In this document: one piece after another, positions 1 to 8,301 of the stretch
Position numbering within the stretch: the first letter of the stretch is position 1
Layout: each line of letters opens with the position of its first letter
Assembly (NCBI GenBank): GCA_934045075.1
Contig: OW203730.1
Span: forward strand, 9,724,692 to 9,788,691
Direction: 5' to 3'
Origin: Yponomeuta sedellus
Taxonomy: Eukaryota > Arthropoda > Insecta > Lepidoptera > Yponomeutidae
DNA: 64,000 bases
Made by a program: the position numbers and the translations under genes
Notes under the pieces: model-generated
Databases searched by the model: none
What the model was told of the DNA's origin: nothing
Seen by the model: only the letters and a program-made list of their open reading frames with translations

Positions 1-2
1 AG

Positions 3-212
3 AGTCCAGGAGAAACACGCAAAGAACAGCTGACTGATCAAAGCATCAAGAGGATAATTGATTCTCTGGAAGAAACAACCCGCAATGAAGACGCTGTTTA
101 CTGGAGCAATAAGGGGTACGTCATGAACAACGGCCTACTATATAGACACAACAATGATGCAGAAACAGAAGAGGCCCAGATAGTAGTTCCAGAACACGAA
201 TGGGCTAACGTA
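3..212 (+). pseudogene. Gypsy pol fragment upstream of integrase zinc finger (left piece)
   Basis: These 70 open codons run from the window edge to the LINE insertion point and end at residues WANV. The stretch contains segments such as AVYWSNKGYV and NGLLYRH, typical of the linker between RNase H and the H2C2 finger in Gypsy polyproteins. The same frame resumes at 4889 after the LINE. Translation would now run into LINE sequence, so the gene is disrupted. It would normally be processed from a Gag-Pol precursor in the virus-like particle. Confidence 0.85.
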
Positions 213-213
213 C
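210..213. repeat. LINE target-site duplication, left copy (GTAC)
   Basis: GTAC here matches GTAC at 4885-4888. Between them lies the whole LINE. Removing the LINE and one copy restores the Gypsy reading frame. Confidence 0.75.
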
Positions 214-326
214 CAGTTACCAGCAGTCAGTTACCAGCGAGCGCCTGAGTCGCCAGCACGCATCTACCTTACATTCCGTGTCTTGCAATCAGTTCATAGA
301 TCACCAACCTTCTTCTCCATCTCATT

Positions 327-1277
327 ATGAATTGTGCGAAATGTGGTTGTGACGTTCATGAGGGGGTGCATTGTGAGGGCTGTGATAACTACTTCGACTA
401 TGCCTGTGCTAATGTAAAGGAAATTACATACCGGAAGTATGCCCCTGACAAAAAAGCGGCCTGGAGATGTTCAAGCTGTAAAGTGGCTCTTAAGCCTGTT
501 GCTCCGTTGCAGTCTCATCGTCAGGTATCTCCACCCTCGGGTCCTGCATCACTAGACTCAATTCTAAGCGAACTACAAGCTATGAAAATTCAACTGGCTA
601 GCTTGCCAGGACTTGTCGCTGATGTAAAAGTCATCAAAGCTGAACTAAATGAGCTTAAAACTTCGAGTGAATTCAACAGTGCTAAACTTGAGGAATTTGG
701 ATCGAGACTAATCAAGGTCGAGAATTCTATATCTGACATTCGGCTAGTGAAGGAAACACTGATGGACACGTCGAAGGAGATCGAAGACCTCAAAAAAGTT
801 CTCGATAATAAAGAGCAATGGATCCGCCTGAATAACGTGGAGATTAAAGGCGTCCCTATCAAGACATCTGAAAACCTATTTTCCATCGCTAATGCACTGG
901 GAGAAGCAGTCGGCTATAATTTCCCGAAGTCTCAAATTAACTACATTTCAAGAGTGCCCACCTACGATTCCAAGGAGAAAAATATCATTATAACGTTTGT
1001 AAACCGATACATCAAAGAGGAGTTCGTCGCCGCCGCACGCGCTAAAAAAATTATTACGGCATGTGACATTGGCTTTCAGGACGACAGTAAACGTATTTAC
1101 GTTAACGATCACCTGACTCCAGCGTCCAAAAAGCTACTGACGGCGACGAAAGCCATGGCCAAGGAGAAGGGATATCTCTATGTATGGGTAAAATATGCCA
1201 AGATACATGTTAGGAAAAATGACACGTCTCCTGCTAAAGTGATATCTGTGGTCAGTGATTTAAACAAAATGGCTTAA
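327..1277 (+). CDS. LINE ORF1 protein (PHD-like finger, coiled coil, RNA-binding type)
   Basis: This 316-residue protein is expected to bind LINE RNA and form the ribonucleoprotein particle. The N-terminus has a PHD-type cysteine pattern: Cys3, Cys6, Cys16, Cys19, Cys27, Cys48 and Cys51, with a preceding Trp46. The position normally held by the zinc-binding His (residue 24) is Asp. Residues of about 75-155 are heptad-rich and likely a coiled coil for multimerisation. From about residue 165 (WIRLNNVEIKGVP) the sequence resembles the L1 ORF1-type RNA-recognition and C-terminal domain. The first ATG after the 5' UTR was used as start. The nucleic-acid chaperone role comes from the family and was not tested here. 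Confidence 0.88.
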   Translation: MNCAKCGCDVHEGVHCEGCDNYFDYACANVKEITYRKYAPDKKAAWRCSSCKVALKPVAPLQSHRQVSPPSGPASLDSILSELQAMKIQLASLPGLVADVKVIKAELNELKTSSEFNSAKLEEFGSRLIKVENSISDIRLVKETLMDTSKEIEDLKKVLDNKEQWIRLNNVEIKGVPIKTSENLFSIANALGEAVGYNFPKSQINYISRVPTYDSKEKNIIITFVNRYIKEEFVAAARAKKIITACDIGFQDDSKRIYVNDHLTPASKKLLTATKAMAKEKGYLYVWVKYAKIHVRKNDTSPAKVISVVSDLNKMA

Positions 1278-1707
1278 GTTACTGCATACAAATCCTTGCA
1301 TTAGTTTTGGTCTATCGCTTTGTAGAAAATGTATACTACAACCGAATGTCATTAACTACATTAGACTACACTAAAATTCAGCTAAGCTTTTTACCGCTCC
1401 TCTCAATTGCACCAATGTTGTCAGCATCTGACTTATTCTACGCGCCCGCTCAGAACTTTACCTACACACCGTCCGCCAAGCGAAAAAAATATTCCGTTAC
1501 CGCCGTTCGTCCCAAAATACTACTCATGCGAGATACGTTCATCTCTTTTTCGCACGGGCTAAATATTATTACAGCTTTCTCACTTCTACTAAACCAAGGT
1601 TCTTCTCTAAGTTGCTATGAGGCAATAGATTACGTGCAATTTGTAAATGCAATATCAATTCGCCTGCTTTATTTAGAAGTTTTTTTTGATGCTTTTAAAA
1701 TATATAA
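1278..1707 (+). other. LINE spacer between ORF1 and ORF2
   Basis: This 430-bp stretch separates the two ORFs. A 137-codon open frame (1307-1720, no good start) runs through it and overlaps the ORF2 start by 13 bases. Its predicted product is low in recognisable motifs and is probably a chance ORF. ORF2 would need reinitiation, leaky scanning or a separate transcript, because it is not fused to ORF1. Confidence 0.6.
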
Positions 1708-4605
1708 ATGGATAATTTAATAAAGAAATCCTTTAGTATATATTATCAGAATGCTCGGGGTCTGAGAACTAAAACAACATTATTTTATCGCAACGTCTGT
1801 ACCAGTGAATACGACATAATTATAATTACCGAGACATGGCTTTTGGATGGAATACTTGACTCAGAGTTATTTGATAGTAGATATGTTGTTTTTCGACGCG
1901 ATCGGGATTACGTTGCTACTGGACAGTCATTGGGAGGTGGTGTGCTTATCGCAACTCGAAGGCAGTTAGCTGTTTCTCTTCAGCCTACCTACACTTCAAG
2001 TGCCGAGGATTTATGGGTAAGTGTATTGGTTAGCGATTGCGCCTCCAGGAAGCTCACTAAATTAAATATTAGTGTTCTATACTTATGCAAACAAAATCTT
2101 GGCAATCCATTTTCGACACAGCTTTCAAACTATCTCGCCAAACTGGCACAAATATTTTTGTCCAATCCGAATGATAAATATCTCGTGGTAGGTGACTTTA
2201 ATCTTGGTGAAATTACTTGGCTCCCAGTTGATGATTATTATGAACCCCATTTAAATAAAAATTCAGCAGACTGCACTCTTTTAATTGATGAATATAACTT
2301 ACTTAATCTTCGGCAGTACAATGGCACTAAGAATTTCTATGGGAGGACGCTTGATTTAATTTTTGCAAGTGACCCAGTGTCGATTTTGGATTGTAGTTCT
2401 GATTCACTTGTTCCTGTTGATCCCTACCATGGCGCGCTAAGTATACATTTTGATTTTGTCCAATATAACTTATTGCGGAGTGCTCCTTGTACTCGTTTTA
2501 TATTCAAACGGGGGAACTATGATGCTATTAACCTTTATCTCTCTAGTATCGACTGGAATAGTGAATTTTCTCTAAGAGGTGTAGACGAAGCTGTTGAGCA
2601 TTTCTATAGCCTGTGCAAAAATTCCATGAATGAACACATACCTACCAAACCGTTTACAGACAGTCATTATCCTAAATGGTACACACCGACACTCAAAAAA
2701 ATTCTCAAAGAAAAGAATAAATATTTTAAAAAAATTAAGAAATACGGTAATCTATCGGACAAAGAATCTTTTAAGTTATTGAGGGATAGAGCTAAAAACA
2801 TGGAGACATCTTGTTACAATAAATATGTTATCTCGGTAGAGAACTCAATCGAAAAAAATCCTAAGTACTTTTGGTCTTATTTAAAATCTAAATCTAAATC
2901 TAATTCGATACCCTCAAGCCTTACCCACGAGGGAAAAGTTTATAACACTGGTGAATCTATTTCAAATGCTTTCTCTGATTATTTTTTGTCCAACTTTCTT
3001 AACTCTAAGAGCAACAGTTTTAGTCATTCCCATGACGGTACGGTTACCGCAACTAATATTTCTTCTATTCAGGTGGACGTTAATGTGTTAGCTACATTGC
3101 TATCTAAATTGGATCTATCAAAATCTGCAGGCCCTGATAACTTACCGGCTCAATTTCTTGTTAATTGCGCTAAGACAATTGCTGTGCCTATATCAATATT
3201 GTTTCGTAGATCGCTTGATGAAGGAGTTATGCCTAGAATGTGGAAGCGTGCATTTATTACACCTGTTCATAAGAAAGGCCCTAAAACCAGCATTTCTAAC
3301 TATCGACCTATTTCTAAATTATGCTTAATATCTAAAGTTTTCGAAAGAACAATTTATAACCAAATTTATCCTGCTCTGAAACAGTCATTCAGTCTTTCTC
3401 AACATGGTTTCTTAAAGGGGCGCTCGACAACCTCAAACCTGGTGCTTTTGAACTCTGCTCTAACGGAAGCCATGGACGTGGGCGAGCAGGTCGATGTCAT
3501 CTACACGGATTATAGTAAGGCATTCGATAGAATCCGTCACGATCTTCTGTTAGCTAAGCTTCAGCGAATCGGCATTAGTGGCGACCTACTAAGATGGTTT
3601 GCATCCTACATAGATAACCGGTCTCAAGCTGTTGTTATCAATAATTACATGTCTGGTTGGGTACCTATTCTTAGCGGAGTTCCACAGGGATCTTTGCTCG
3701 GACCCCTAATGTTTGCAATTTTTGTATGCGACATCGATAAATGTTTTCTCACGTCCAAACTTCTATGTTTCGCAGATGATATGAAGATTTTTGCAACTAT
3801 TTCTTCGATTACTGATGCTCAGTGCCTACAAAAAGATCTTCAGCGCCTTGAAAATTACTGTTATGACAACCAATTAGATCTGAATCCAATAAAGTGCAAC
3901 ATAGCTACTTATAGTCGTAAACGCAAACTAATTTTTTTCGACTATAGGCTAAAAGGGACAATTCTGCCCCGGGTCAGCATCATCCGCGATCTTGGAGTCC
4001 ATCACGATTCTAAATTACTATTTGATGCTCACATTGAAAAAATCATTAGTAAAGCGTCTCGAGCACTAGGATTTGTTATGAGAAACGCTAAAGACTTTAA
4101 AAAAATTAAGACATTAAAAATACTTTACTGCACATATGTGCGCAGTATTTTAGAGTACGCGTCGCAAATTTGGAACCCGGTATATAATGTGTATATCTCG
4201 CGCATCGAAAATATACAGATGAAATTCATTAAATATCTCTGCTATAGACTTAAGGAACCATATTCTTCTTCTAAATACCTAGATTTGTGTAAAAAGCATC
4301 ACCTTCTCCCCTTGCAATTACGTCGTATGAACGCCGATATTCTTTTTTTATTGAAAATTGCTAATGGAGACATCGATTGTCCCGATCTTTTGACCCAATT
4401 ACATATTCATGTACCATCTAAAGTCTTGCGACGGAAAACAGCATTACACATCCCACATGCATCTACTAACTACAGGAAGAACACCTATCTCCTGCGTGCA
4501 GGCAGATTTTTCAATTTAATGTCTGATAAGTGTGAAATGGATTTGTTTAATACTAAACATTCTGAGGCGAGGCGCGTGCTTAATCAGTTGTTTTTTGACA
4601 CGTAG
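1708..4605 (+). CDS. LINE ORF2: APE-type endonuclease and reverse transcriptase
   Basis: This 965-residue protein should nick target DNA and copy the LINE RNA by target-primed reverse transcription. The endonuclease domain occupies about residues 8-250, with QNARGLR, the metal-binding E in ITETWL, GDFNL near 165 and a late DPYHGAL block. The reverse transcriptase spans about 480-780: HKKGPKTSISNYRPIS, HGFLKGRST, YTDYSKAFD, LSGVPQGSLLGP near 660 and the catalytic FADD near 688. A C-terminal region with conserved Cys and His follows. The frame is uninterrupted and ends two bases before a T-run. The start is the first ATG in frame and sits directly before the endonuclease domain. Family length is about 950-1000 residues, so it looks complete. 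Confidence 0.93.
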   Translation: MDNLIKKSFSIYYQNARGLRTKTTLFYRNVCTSEYDIIIITETWLLDGILDSELFDSRYVVFRRDRDYVATGQSLGGGVLIATRRQLAVSLQPTYTSSAEDLWVSVLVSDCASRKLTKLNISVLYLCKQNLGNPFSTQLSNYLAKLAQIFLSNPNDKYLVVGDFNLGEITWLPVDDYYEPHLNKNSADCTLLIDEYNLLNLRQYNGTKNFYGRTLDLIFASDPVSILDCSSDSLVPVDPYHGALSIHFDFVQYNLLRSAPCTRFIFKRGNYDAINLYLSSIDWNSEFSLRGVDEAVEHFYSLCKNSMNEHIPTKPFTDSHYPKWYTPTLKKILKEKNKYFKKIKKYGNLSDKESFKLLRDRAKNMETSCYNKYVISVENSIEKNPKYFWSYLKSKSKSNSIPSSLTHEGKVYNTGESISNAFSDYFLSNFLNSKSNSFSHSHDGTVTATNISSIQVDVNVLATLLSKLDLSKSAGPDNLPAQFLVNCAKTIAVPISILFRRSLDEGVMPRMWKRAFITPVHKKGPKTSISNYRPISKLCLISKVFERTIYNQIYPALKQSFSLSQHGFLKGRSTTSNLVLLNSALTEAMDVGEQVDVIYTDYSKAFDRIRHDLLLAKLQRIGISGDLLRWFASYIDNRSQAVVINNYMSGWVPILSGVPQGSLLGPLMFAIFVCDIDKCFLTSKLLCFADDMKIFATISSITDAQCLQKDLQRLENYCYDNQLDLNPIKCNIATYSRKRKLIFFDYRLKGTILPRVSIIRDLGVHHDSKLLFDAHIEKIISKASRALGFVMRNAKDFKKIKTLKILYCTYVRSILEYASQIWNPVYNVYISRIENIQMKFIKYLCYRLKEPYSSSKYLDLCKKHHLLPLQLRRMNADILFLLKIANGDIDCPDLLTQLHIHVPSKVLRRKTALHIPHASTNYRKNTYLLRAGRFFNLMSDKCEMDLFNTKHSEARRVLNQLFFDT

Positions 4606-4884
4606 TTTTTTTTTTTTTTTTTTGTGAACTGGGTGGAGCTTGGTAAAATCAATCTATTTTATAAATTGATTAATTACTGCTTTCTTATTTGTATTTGTAT
4701 TTCTATTTTTGGTGTAATTTTCTTATTATGTTAGTGGTGTCACATGTGAACGGTCTGCGTTCAAGCTAATCTAAAACTAATTGTGAAGACTTTTAATTGG
4801 CTGAGTGTGTCCTATTTATCTATGTAATGTAAACTTGTAATAGCTGTTAGTCTTCCTAGAGAATAAAATAAAATAAAATAAAAA
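4606..4884 (+). other. LINE 3' UTR with T-run and TAAAA-repeat tail
   Basis: A run of about 18 T follows the ORF2 stop, then 240 bp of AT-rich 3' UTR, then a terminal run of TAAAA units that joins the right GTAC duplication. Such short tandem tails are the priming end in CR1/Jockey-group LINEs. Confidence 0.75.
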
Positions 4885-4888
4885 GTAC
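4885..4888. repeat. LINE target-site duplication, right copy (GTAC)
   Basis: Matches 210-213. Gypsy coding sequence resumes immediately after it. Confidence 0.75.
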
Positions 4889-5363
4889 TTGCTGCCTACC
4901 ACGATGACCCATTAGCGGGACACTACGGTGTCGATAAGACTTTTCAACGGATTACAAAAAGATACTTTTGGAAAGGGATGCGAAAGTACATTGAAAGTTA
5001 CATCAAGAATTGTGTAGCATGCCAGAGATACAAGCCGAGCAATATGAAGCCAGCGGGACTTCTTCAAACTACTGTAACAAACAAACGATTTGAGATAATC
5101 TCGTTTGATTTGTTTGGTCCGCTGCCGCCATCCGCTGAAGGAAAGACTTGGATCCTTATAGTAGAGGATGTCGCTACCCGATGGGTTGAATTATTTGCTC
5201 TGGAAGCGGCAACCGCAGAGAACTGCGCGACTATCCTGTTACATGAGATTTTCCTGCGATACGGCACTCCGAGACGGCTGATAAGTGATAATGGACCTCA
5301 GTTTGTAAGCGCTGTTCTGCAGCAGGTCACGTGTTGTCTTAAAATTACGCATGCATTCACACC
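4889..5363 (+). pseudogene. Gypsy integrase, middle piece (zinc finger, first two catalytic Asp)
   Basis: The frame continues from 3-212. It starts with the H2C2 finger: His residues in YHDDPLAGHYG and Cys residues in NCVACQRY. It then shows the catalytic core with the first Asp in SFDLFGPLP (about 5102-5128) and the second in ISDNGPQF (about 5281-5304). The integrase would join the Gypsy cDNA to host DNA. The piece breaks off at 5363, where the BEL element inserted, so the third catalytic residue is about 7.1 kb away at 12473-12496. The open frame seems to run on to 5514 only because it reads through BEL LTR sequence. Confidence 0.9.
5359..5363. repeat. BEL target-site duplication, left copy (ACACC)
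   Basis: ACACC is repeated at 12449-12453. Five base pairs is usual for BEL/Pao. Gypsy codons join in frame after removing one copy. Confidence 0.88.
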
Positions 5364-5593
5364 TATTATTTCTTCGATAGCTCGCTGCACTGGTGTTTGG
5401 GGATTTATTAATGGAAACTGCTATTTCACTTTTTTAACTTATATTTTGCACGTCAAGTTGGAATTCACACACCGAACATCCGCCATTTTCTTCAAAACAG
5501 ACCATCGACCATAATAGAGTGGGGCAGAGATTAATTATATAAGGCCCAGTTACACACACGCTTATTTGACATTTATAAGGCCAGTTGGCGACA
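5364..5593 (-). repeat. BEL/Pao 3' LTR (230 bp)
   Basis: Identical in length and, by eye, in sequence to 12219-12448. On the - strand it begins TGTCGCCAAC and ends AATAATA. It follows the polypurine tract at 5594-5605. Confidence 0.95.
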
Positions 5594-5605
5594 TACCCCC
5601 TCCTT
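5594..5605 (-). promoter_or_regulatory. BEL polypurine tract
   Basis: On the - strand the 3' LTR is directly preceded by AAGGAGGGGGTA, the expected primer for plus-strand DNA synthesis. Confidence 0.85.
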
Positions 5606-6600
5606 GGCACATCCATAAGTACAACTATGTGCCACAAACCAGCAACTGGTAACAAAAAACTGTAATGAACATCAACAGTGTTAAATTTTAATTTACATTT
5701 TATGTAATAAACTTTTAAGAAACAAACAATGTTATTATTTTCTCAATACCTAAAAACTTATCTTCTGCTCTATTTCACAGGTAACAGTAAGTAGAATTTA
5801 TGCATTTTAAAAACAGTTAATTACTTTATCAAACATTCACTTTATAGGCACTTTCTTAAATTTTAATTGAAACACAAAGTGTGAGATCTTGCAAATACTT
5901 AACTTAATTTTTAATTTTATCGAGCCTTCATATCAGTTGATATTGAACTCAAAGTGTTAGAAATATAGGAACTTCAAAGTAGAACCGAAACTTGAAATCA
6001 ATTTTAAGCAATAGATCATGCTTGTCCCACTAAATAAAAAATATAAAAACAAGAAATTTAACTTCTCTTGTTGGCAGAAATTGAAACATATGCCAACTTT
6101 TTACTCATTGAAGCAGCTGTAAACAGATTCAGGACCGTCAGAACCCTAACTGTTAACATAAACTTAATCTTAAACCTATAATCTACCTAAGCCTAACTCA
6201 GTCTAAGCATGTTTATACTTAGTAACACAGACTTTCAGTCTTGTTATATACTTATACCTACTAATATTTAGGAAACCTACTCTATTCAGTTCTGCCTATC
6301 GAGGCAATCTAGAATACTAAAATACTGAATCTAAGACCTAAACTGAACTCTAAGCTCCTAATCTAAGAAATTTGACTGTTTTACAAGCTACAGTTTAACT
6401 CAAAACTTAGTTCTCTTGCACAGGTCTGAAATCTGTCTAAGACCTAGATCTAAATCAGATCTTTATTAAACCTAATGTAATTACTAGAGTATGTTTATGA
6501 ACGAAATCAGAAAATTAGGGCAATAGTCTGTACTACTTGTTGCCACTTCAGAACACAAATACTTAACCTATGCTATCCTATCCTATCACTACACTAAACT
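5606..6600 (-). other. BEL 3' non-coding region
   Basis: About 1 kb between the integrase stop and the polypurine tract contains no long ORF and no envelope-like gene. It is AT-rich, and at 6180-6480 it is full of scattered CTAA and CCTAA words on the + strand. No function is evident. Confidence 0.7.
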
Positions 6601-8301
6601 TTATGTAGGGAAGTGTCCTACATTGTCGCGAGGTGGATTGTCACTCCTCCCCTCCTTGTCACGCGCCGTCTTACTTAAGCGTGACATCACATCGCACAGA
6701 CAATTCACTGAAGTAATGTTTGGTTCAACAGGCAAAATAATAATCTTATTTACCGGTCGACGAAGTGAACCCCCTGATGTCTTCACCTCGACAACACGAA
6801 TTTTACCATCGTCACCTGGGAATGTCTTGGTAATAATACCACGCTGCCATACATTTCTGGGCATGGTATGATCCATAATAATAACTGGGTGACCTTCCTT
6901 TATAACTTGATCAGCAGTATTCTTCATTTTCCTGTCCAGTAAAGTCGGTAAATATTCTTTGATCCATCTAGACCAAAAAATATCTGCAAGTCTTTGAGCA
7001 GCCTTCCATTGTTTTCTGAGCAGCAAATCTTTGTCATCAAAGGTTCCTGGTATAGGCATGCCCGACGAAGTACTAATCAAAAAATGATTTGGCGTTAATG
7101 CTTCCGGGTCATTTGGATCTACCGATACAAATGTGAGTGGCCTGCTATTTACAGAGTGTTCAGCTTCTGTTATTAACGTCGCTAGCACCTCTTCGCGTGG
7201 AGCTCTTTCGTGCAACGTAGCTGCTAAGGCTTTCTTTATCGCCTGAACTAATCGCTCCCACGCACCCCCCATATGTGGAGCGTTCGCAGGTATGTAGTGC
7301 CATTCTATGCCTTTTGATAACATCTCATCTGCGATAGCGTTCTTGTCCAGATCAGCAAATGCTTTTTTAAGCTCATTGTCCGCTCCTTTGAAATTTGTGC
7401 CGTTATCCGAATGGATAGCCGTAGGCCAACCTCTTCTAGCCGCCATGCGACGAATAGCCATAATGACAGAATCAGCTGTTAAACTCCCTGCCACTTCCAT
7501 ATGGACTGCCCTTGTTACCATACATGTAAAAAGAGCACCCCATCTCTTTTCTCTCCTTCTACCAATAGCAACCTCTACGGGTCCAAAATAATCAAGACCA
7601 CAGAATGAAAACGGTCTTTGGTGGTGCTGCAATCTTGCAATTGGCAGATCTCCCATATGTGGCTGTACAGCTTTGGCACGCTTGATCTTGCAATGCTGAC
7701 AGTTGTGAGCTACTGATCTTATTGTTGAGCGCATCTTCAACACCCAATACCTTTGCCGGACCTCATTCACCACGGTTTCTGTGCTAGAATGGTTATGCAG
7801 CTTATGAAAATGATGAAGCAGTAACTTCGTATAAGGGTGGCTTCCATTTAAAATAACAGGACGCTTCACTTCAGCAGATACATCTGGCGTTCTGTTTATT
7901 CTGCCACAGAGCCTCATTATTCCATCTTCATCTAGCATTGGTGTCAAGGTAATTAGTTTACTATCTGCAGGTAAGTCTTTCTTTTCTTTTAAACAACCTA
8001 TTTCTTTATTAAAATCATCTGCTTGAGTTTTCTTAATCCACAGCTTCTCCGCTTGTTCCAGCATCTTCACGGTAAGTGTAGTTTCTCCATTCTTCTTGCA
8101 TCTATTGATGAAAATCAACACATAAGCTGTCGCACGAATAAGCCGTTTCCAGGAGGAGAATGCAGTAACATCAGGTAAGCTATATTCTTTTTGTATAATA
8201 GCATGTATCTTAACTTCCTTTTCTTTTTCTTCACAGGTTGCTTCGACTGCGGGCATCATCTTCCTCTTCTCTACTGGCCAATTATCTTCTTTCAGCTTCA
8301 A
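6601..8301 (-). CDS. BEL/Pao integrase part of pol (frame-shifted from RT)
   Basis: This frame of about 566 codons carries the integrase that inserts BEL cDNA. The H2C2 finger has His residues in LLHHFHKLHNH and Cys residues in NCQHCKIK. The three catalytic acids appear as GLDYFGPVE (about 7577-7597), HSDNGTNF (about 7391-7411) and GGAWERLV (about 7246-7260). A C-terminal BEL-specific domain (NHFLI, KQWKAAQRLADIFWSRW) follows. There is no real start codon: it begins TTG and should be a continuation of the upstream frame at 8298-12152. One missing T in a T-run on the coding strand puts it out of frame. The stop is at 6601-6603. Confidence 0.9.
   Translation of the reverse strand: MKLKEDNWPVEKRKMMPAVEATCEEKEKEVKIHAIIQKEYSLPDVTAFSSWKRLIRATAYVLIFINRCKKNGETTLTVKMLEQAEKLWIKKTQADDFNKEIGCLKEKKDLPADSKLITLTPMLDEDGIMRLCGRINRTPDVSAEVKRPVILNGSHPYTKLLLHHFHKLHNHSSTETVVNEVRQRYWVLKMRSTIRSVAHNCQHCKIKRAKAVQPHMGDLPIARLQHHQRPFSFCGLDYFGPVEVAIGRRREKRWGALFTCMVTRAVHMEVAGSLTADSVIMAIRRMAARRGWPTAIHSDNGTNFKGADNELKKAFADLDKNAIADEMLSKGIEWHYIPANAPHMGGAWERLVQAIKKALAATLHERAPREEVLATLITEAEHSVNSRPLTFVSVDPNDPEALTPNHFLISTSSGMPIPGTFDDKDLLLRKQWKAAQRLADIFWSRWIKEYLPTLLDRKMKNTADQVIKEGHPVIIMDHTMPRNVWQRGIITKTFPGDDGKIRVVEVKTSGGSLRRPVNKIIILPVEPNITSVNCLCDVMSRLSKTARDKEGRSDNPPRDNVGHFPT

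Larger units (their letters stand above)
214..4884 (+). mobile_element. Full-length CR1/Jockey-type non-LTR retrotransposon
   Basis: The 4.67-kb element has a 5' UTR (214-326), ORF1, a 430-bp spacer, ORF2 with endonuclease and reverse transcriptase, a 3' UTR and a terminal TAAAA-type short repeat tail (about 4863-4884). Flanking GTAC duplications mark the ends. A short simple-repeat tail rather than a long poly(A), and an ORF1 with a PHD-like finger, fit CR1/Jockey-group LINEs (Daphne- or Kiri-like), but the clade is not certain. Both ORFs are open, so this may be a competent copy. The 5' end may be complete, because it begins well before ORF1. Confidence 0.9.

Noticed and set aside
1307..1720. 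137-codon ORF between LINE ORF1 and ORF2 as a third LINE gene
   Set aside because: No proper start context, no motif, hydrophobic and AT-driven composition. Best seen as spacer.
5364..5514. Extension of the Gypsy integrase ORF to 5514
   Set aside because: After 5363 the frame reads BEL LTR sequence. The true protein continues at 12454.
5606..6600. Envelope gene in the BEL element
   Set aside because: No ORF of useful length and no signal or membrane segments in this region.
8192..8235. Intron-like GT...AG segment on the + strand (GTAAGC ... TTCTTCACAG)
   Set aside because: It lies antisense inside the BEL integrase coding region, whose protein reads through without a gap.
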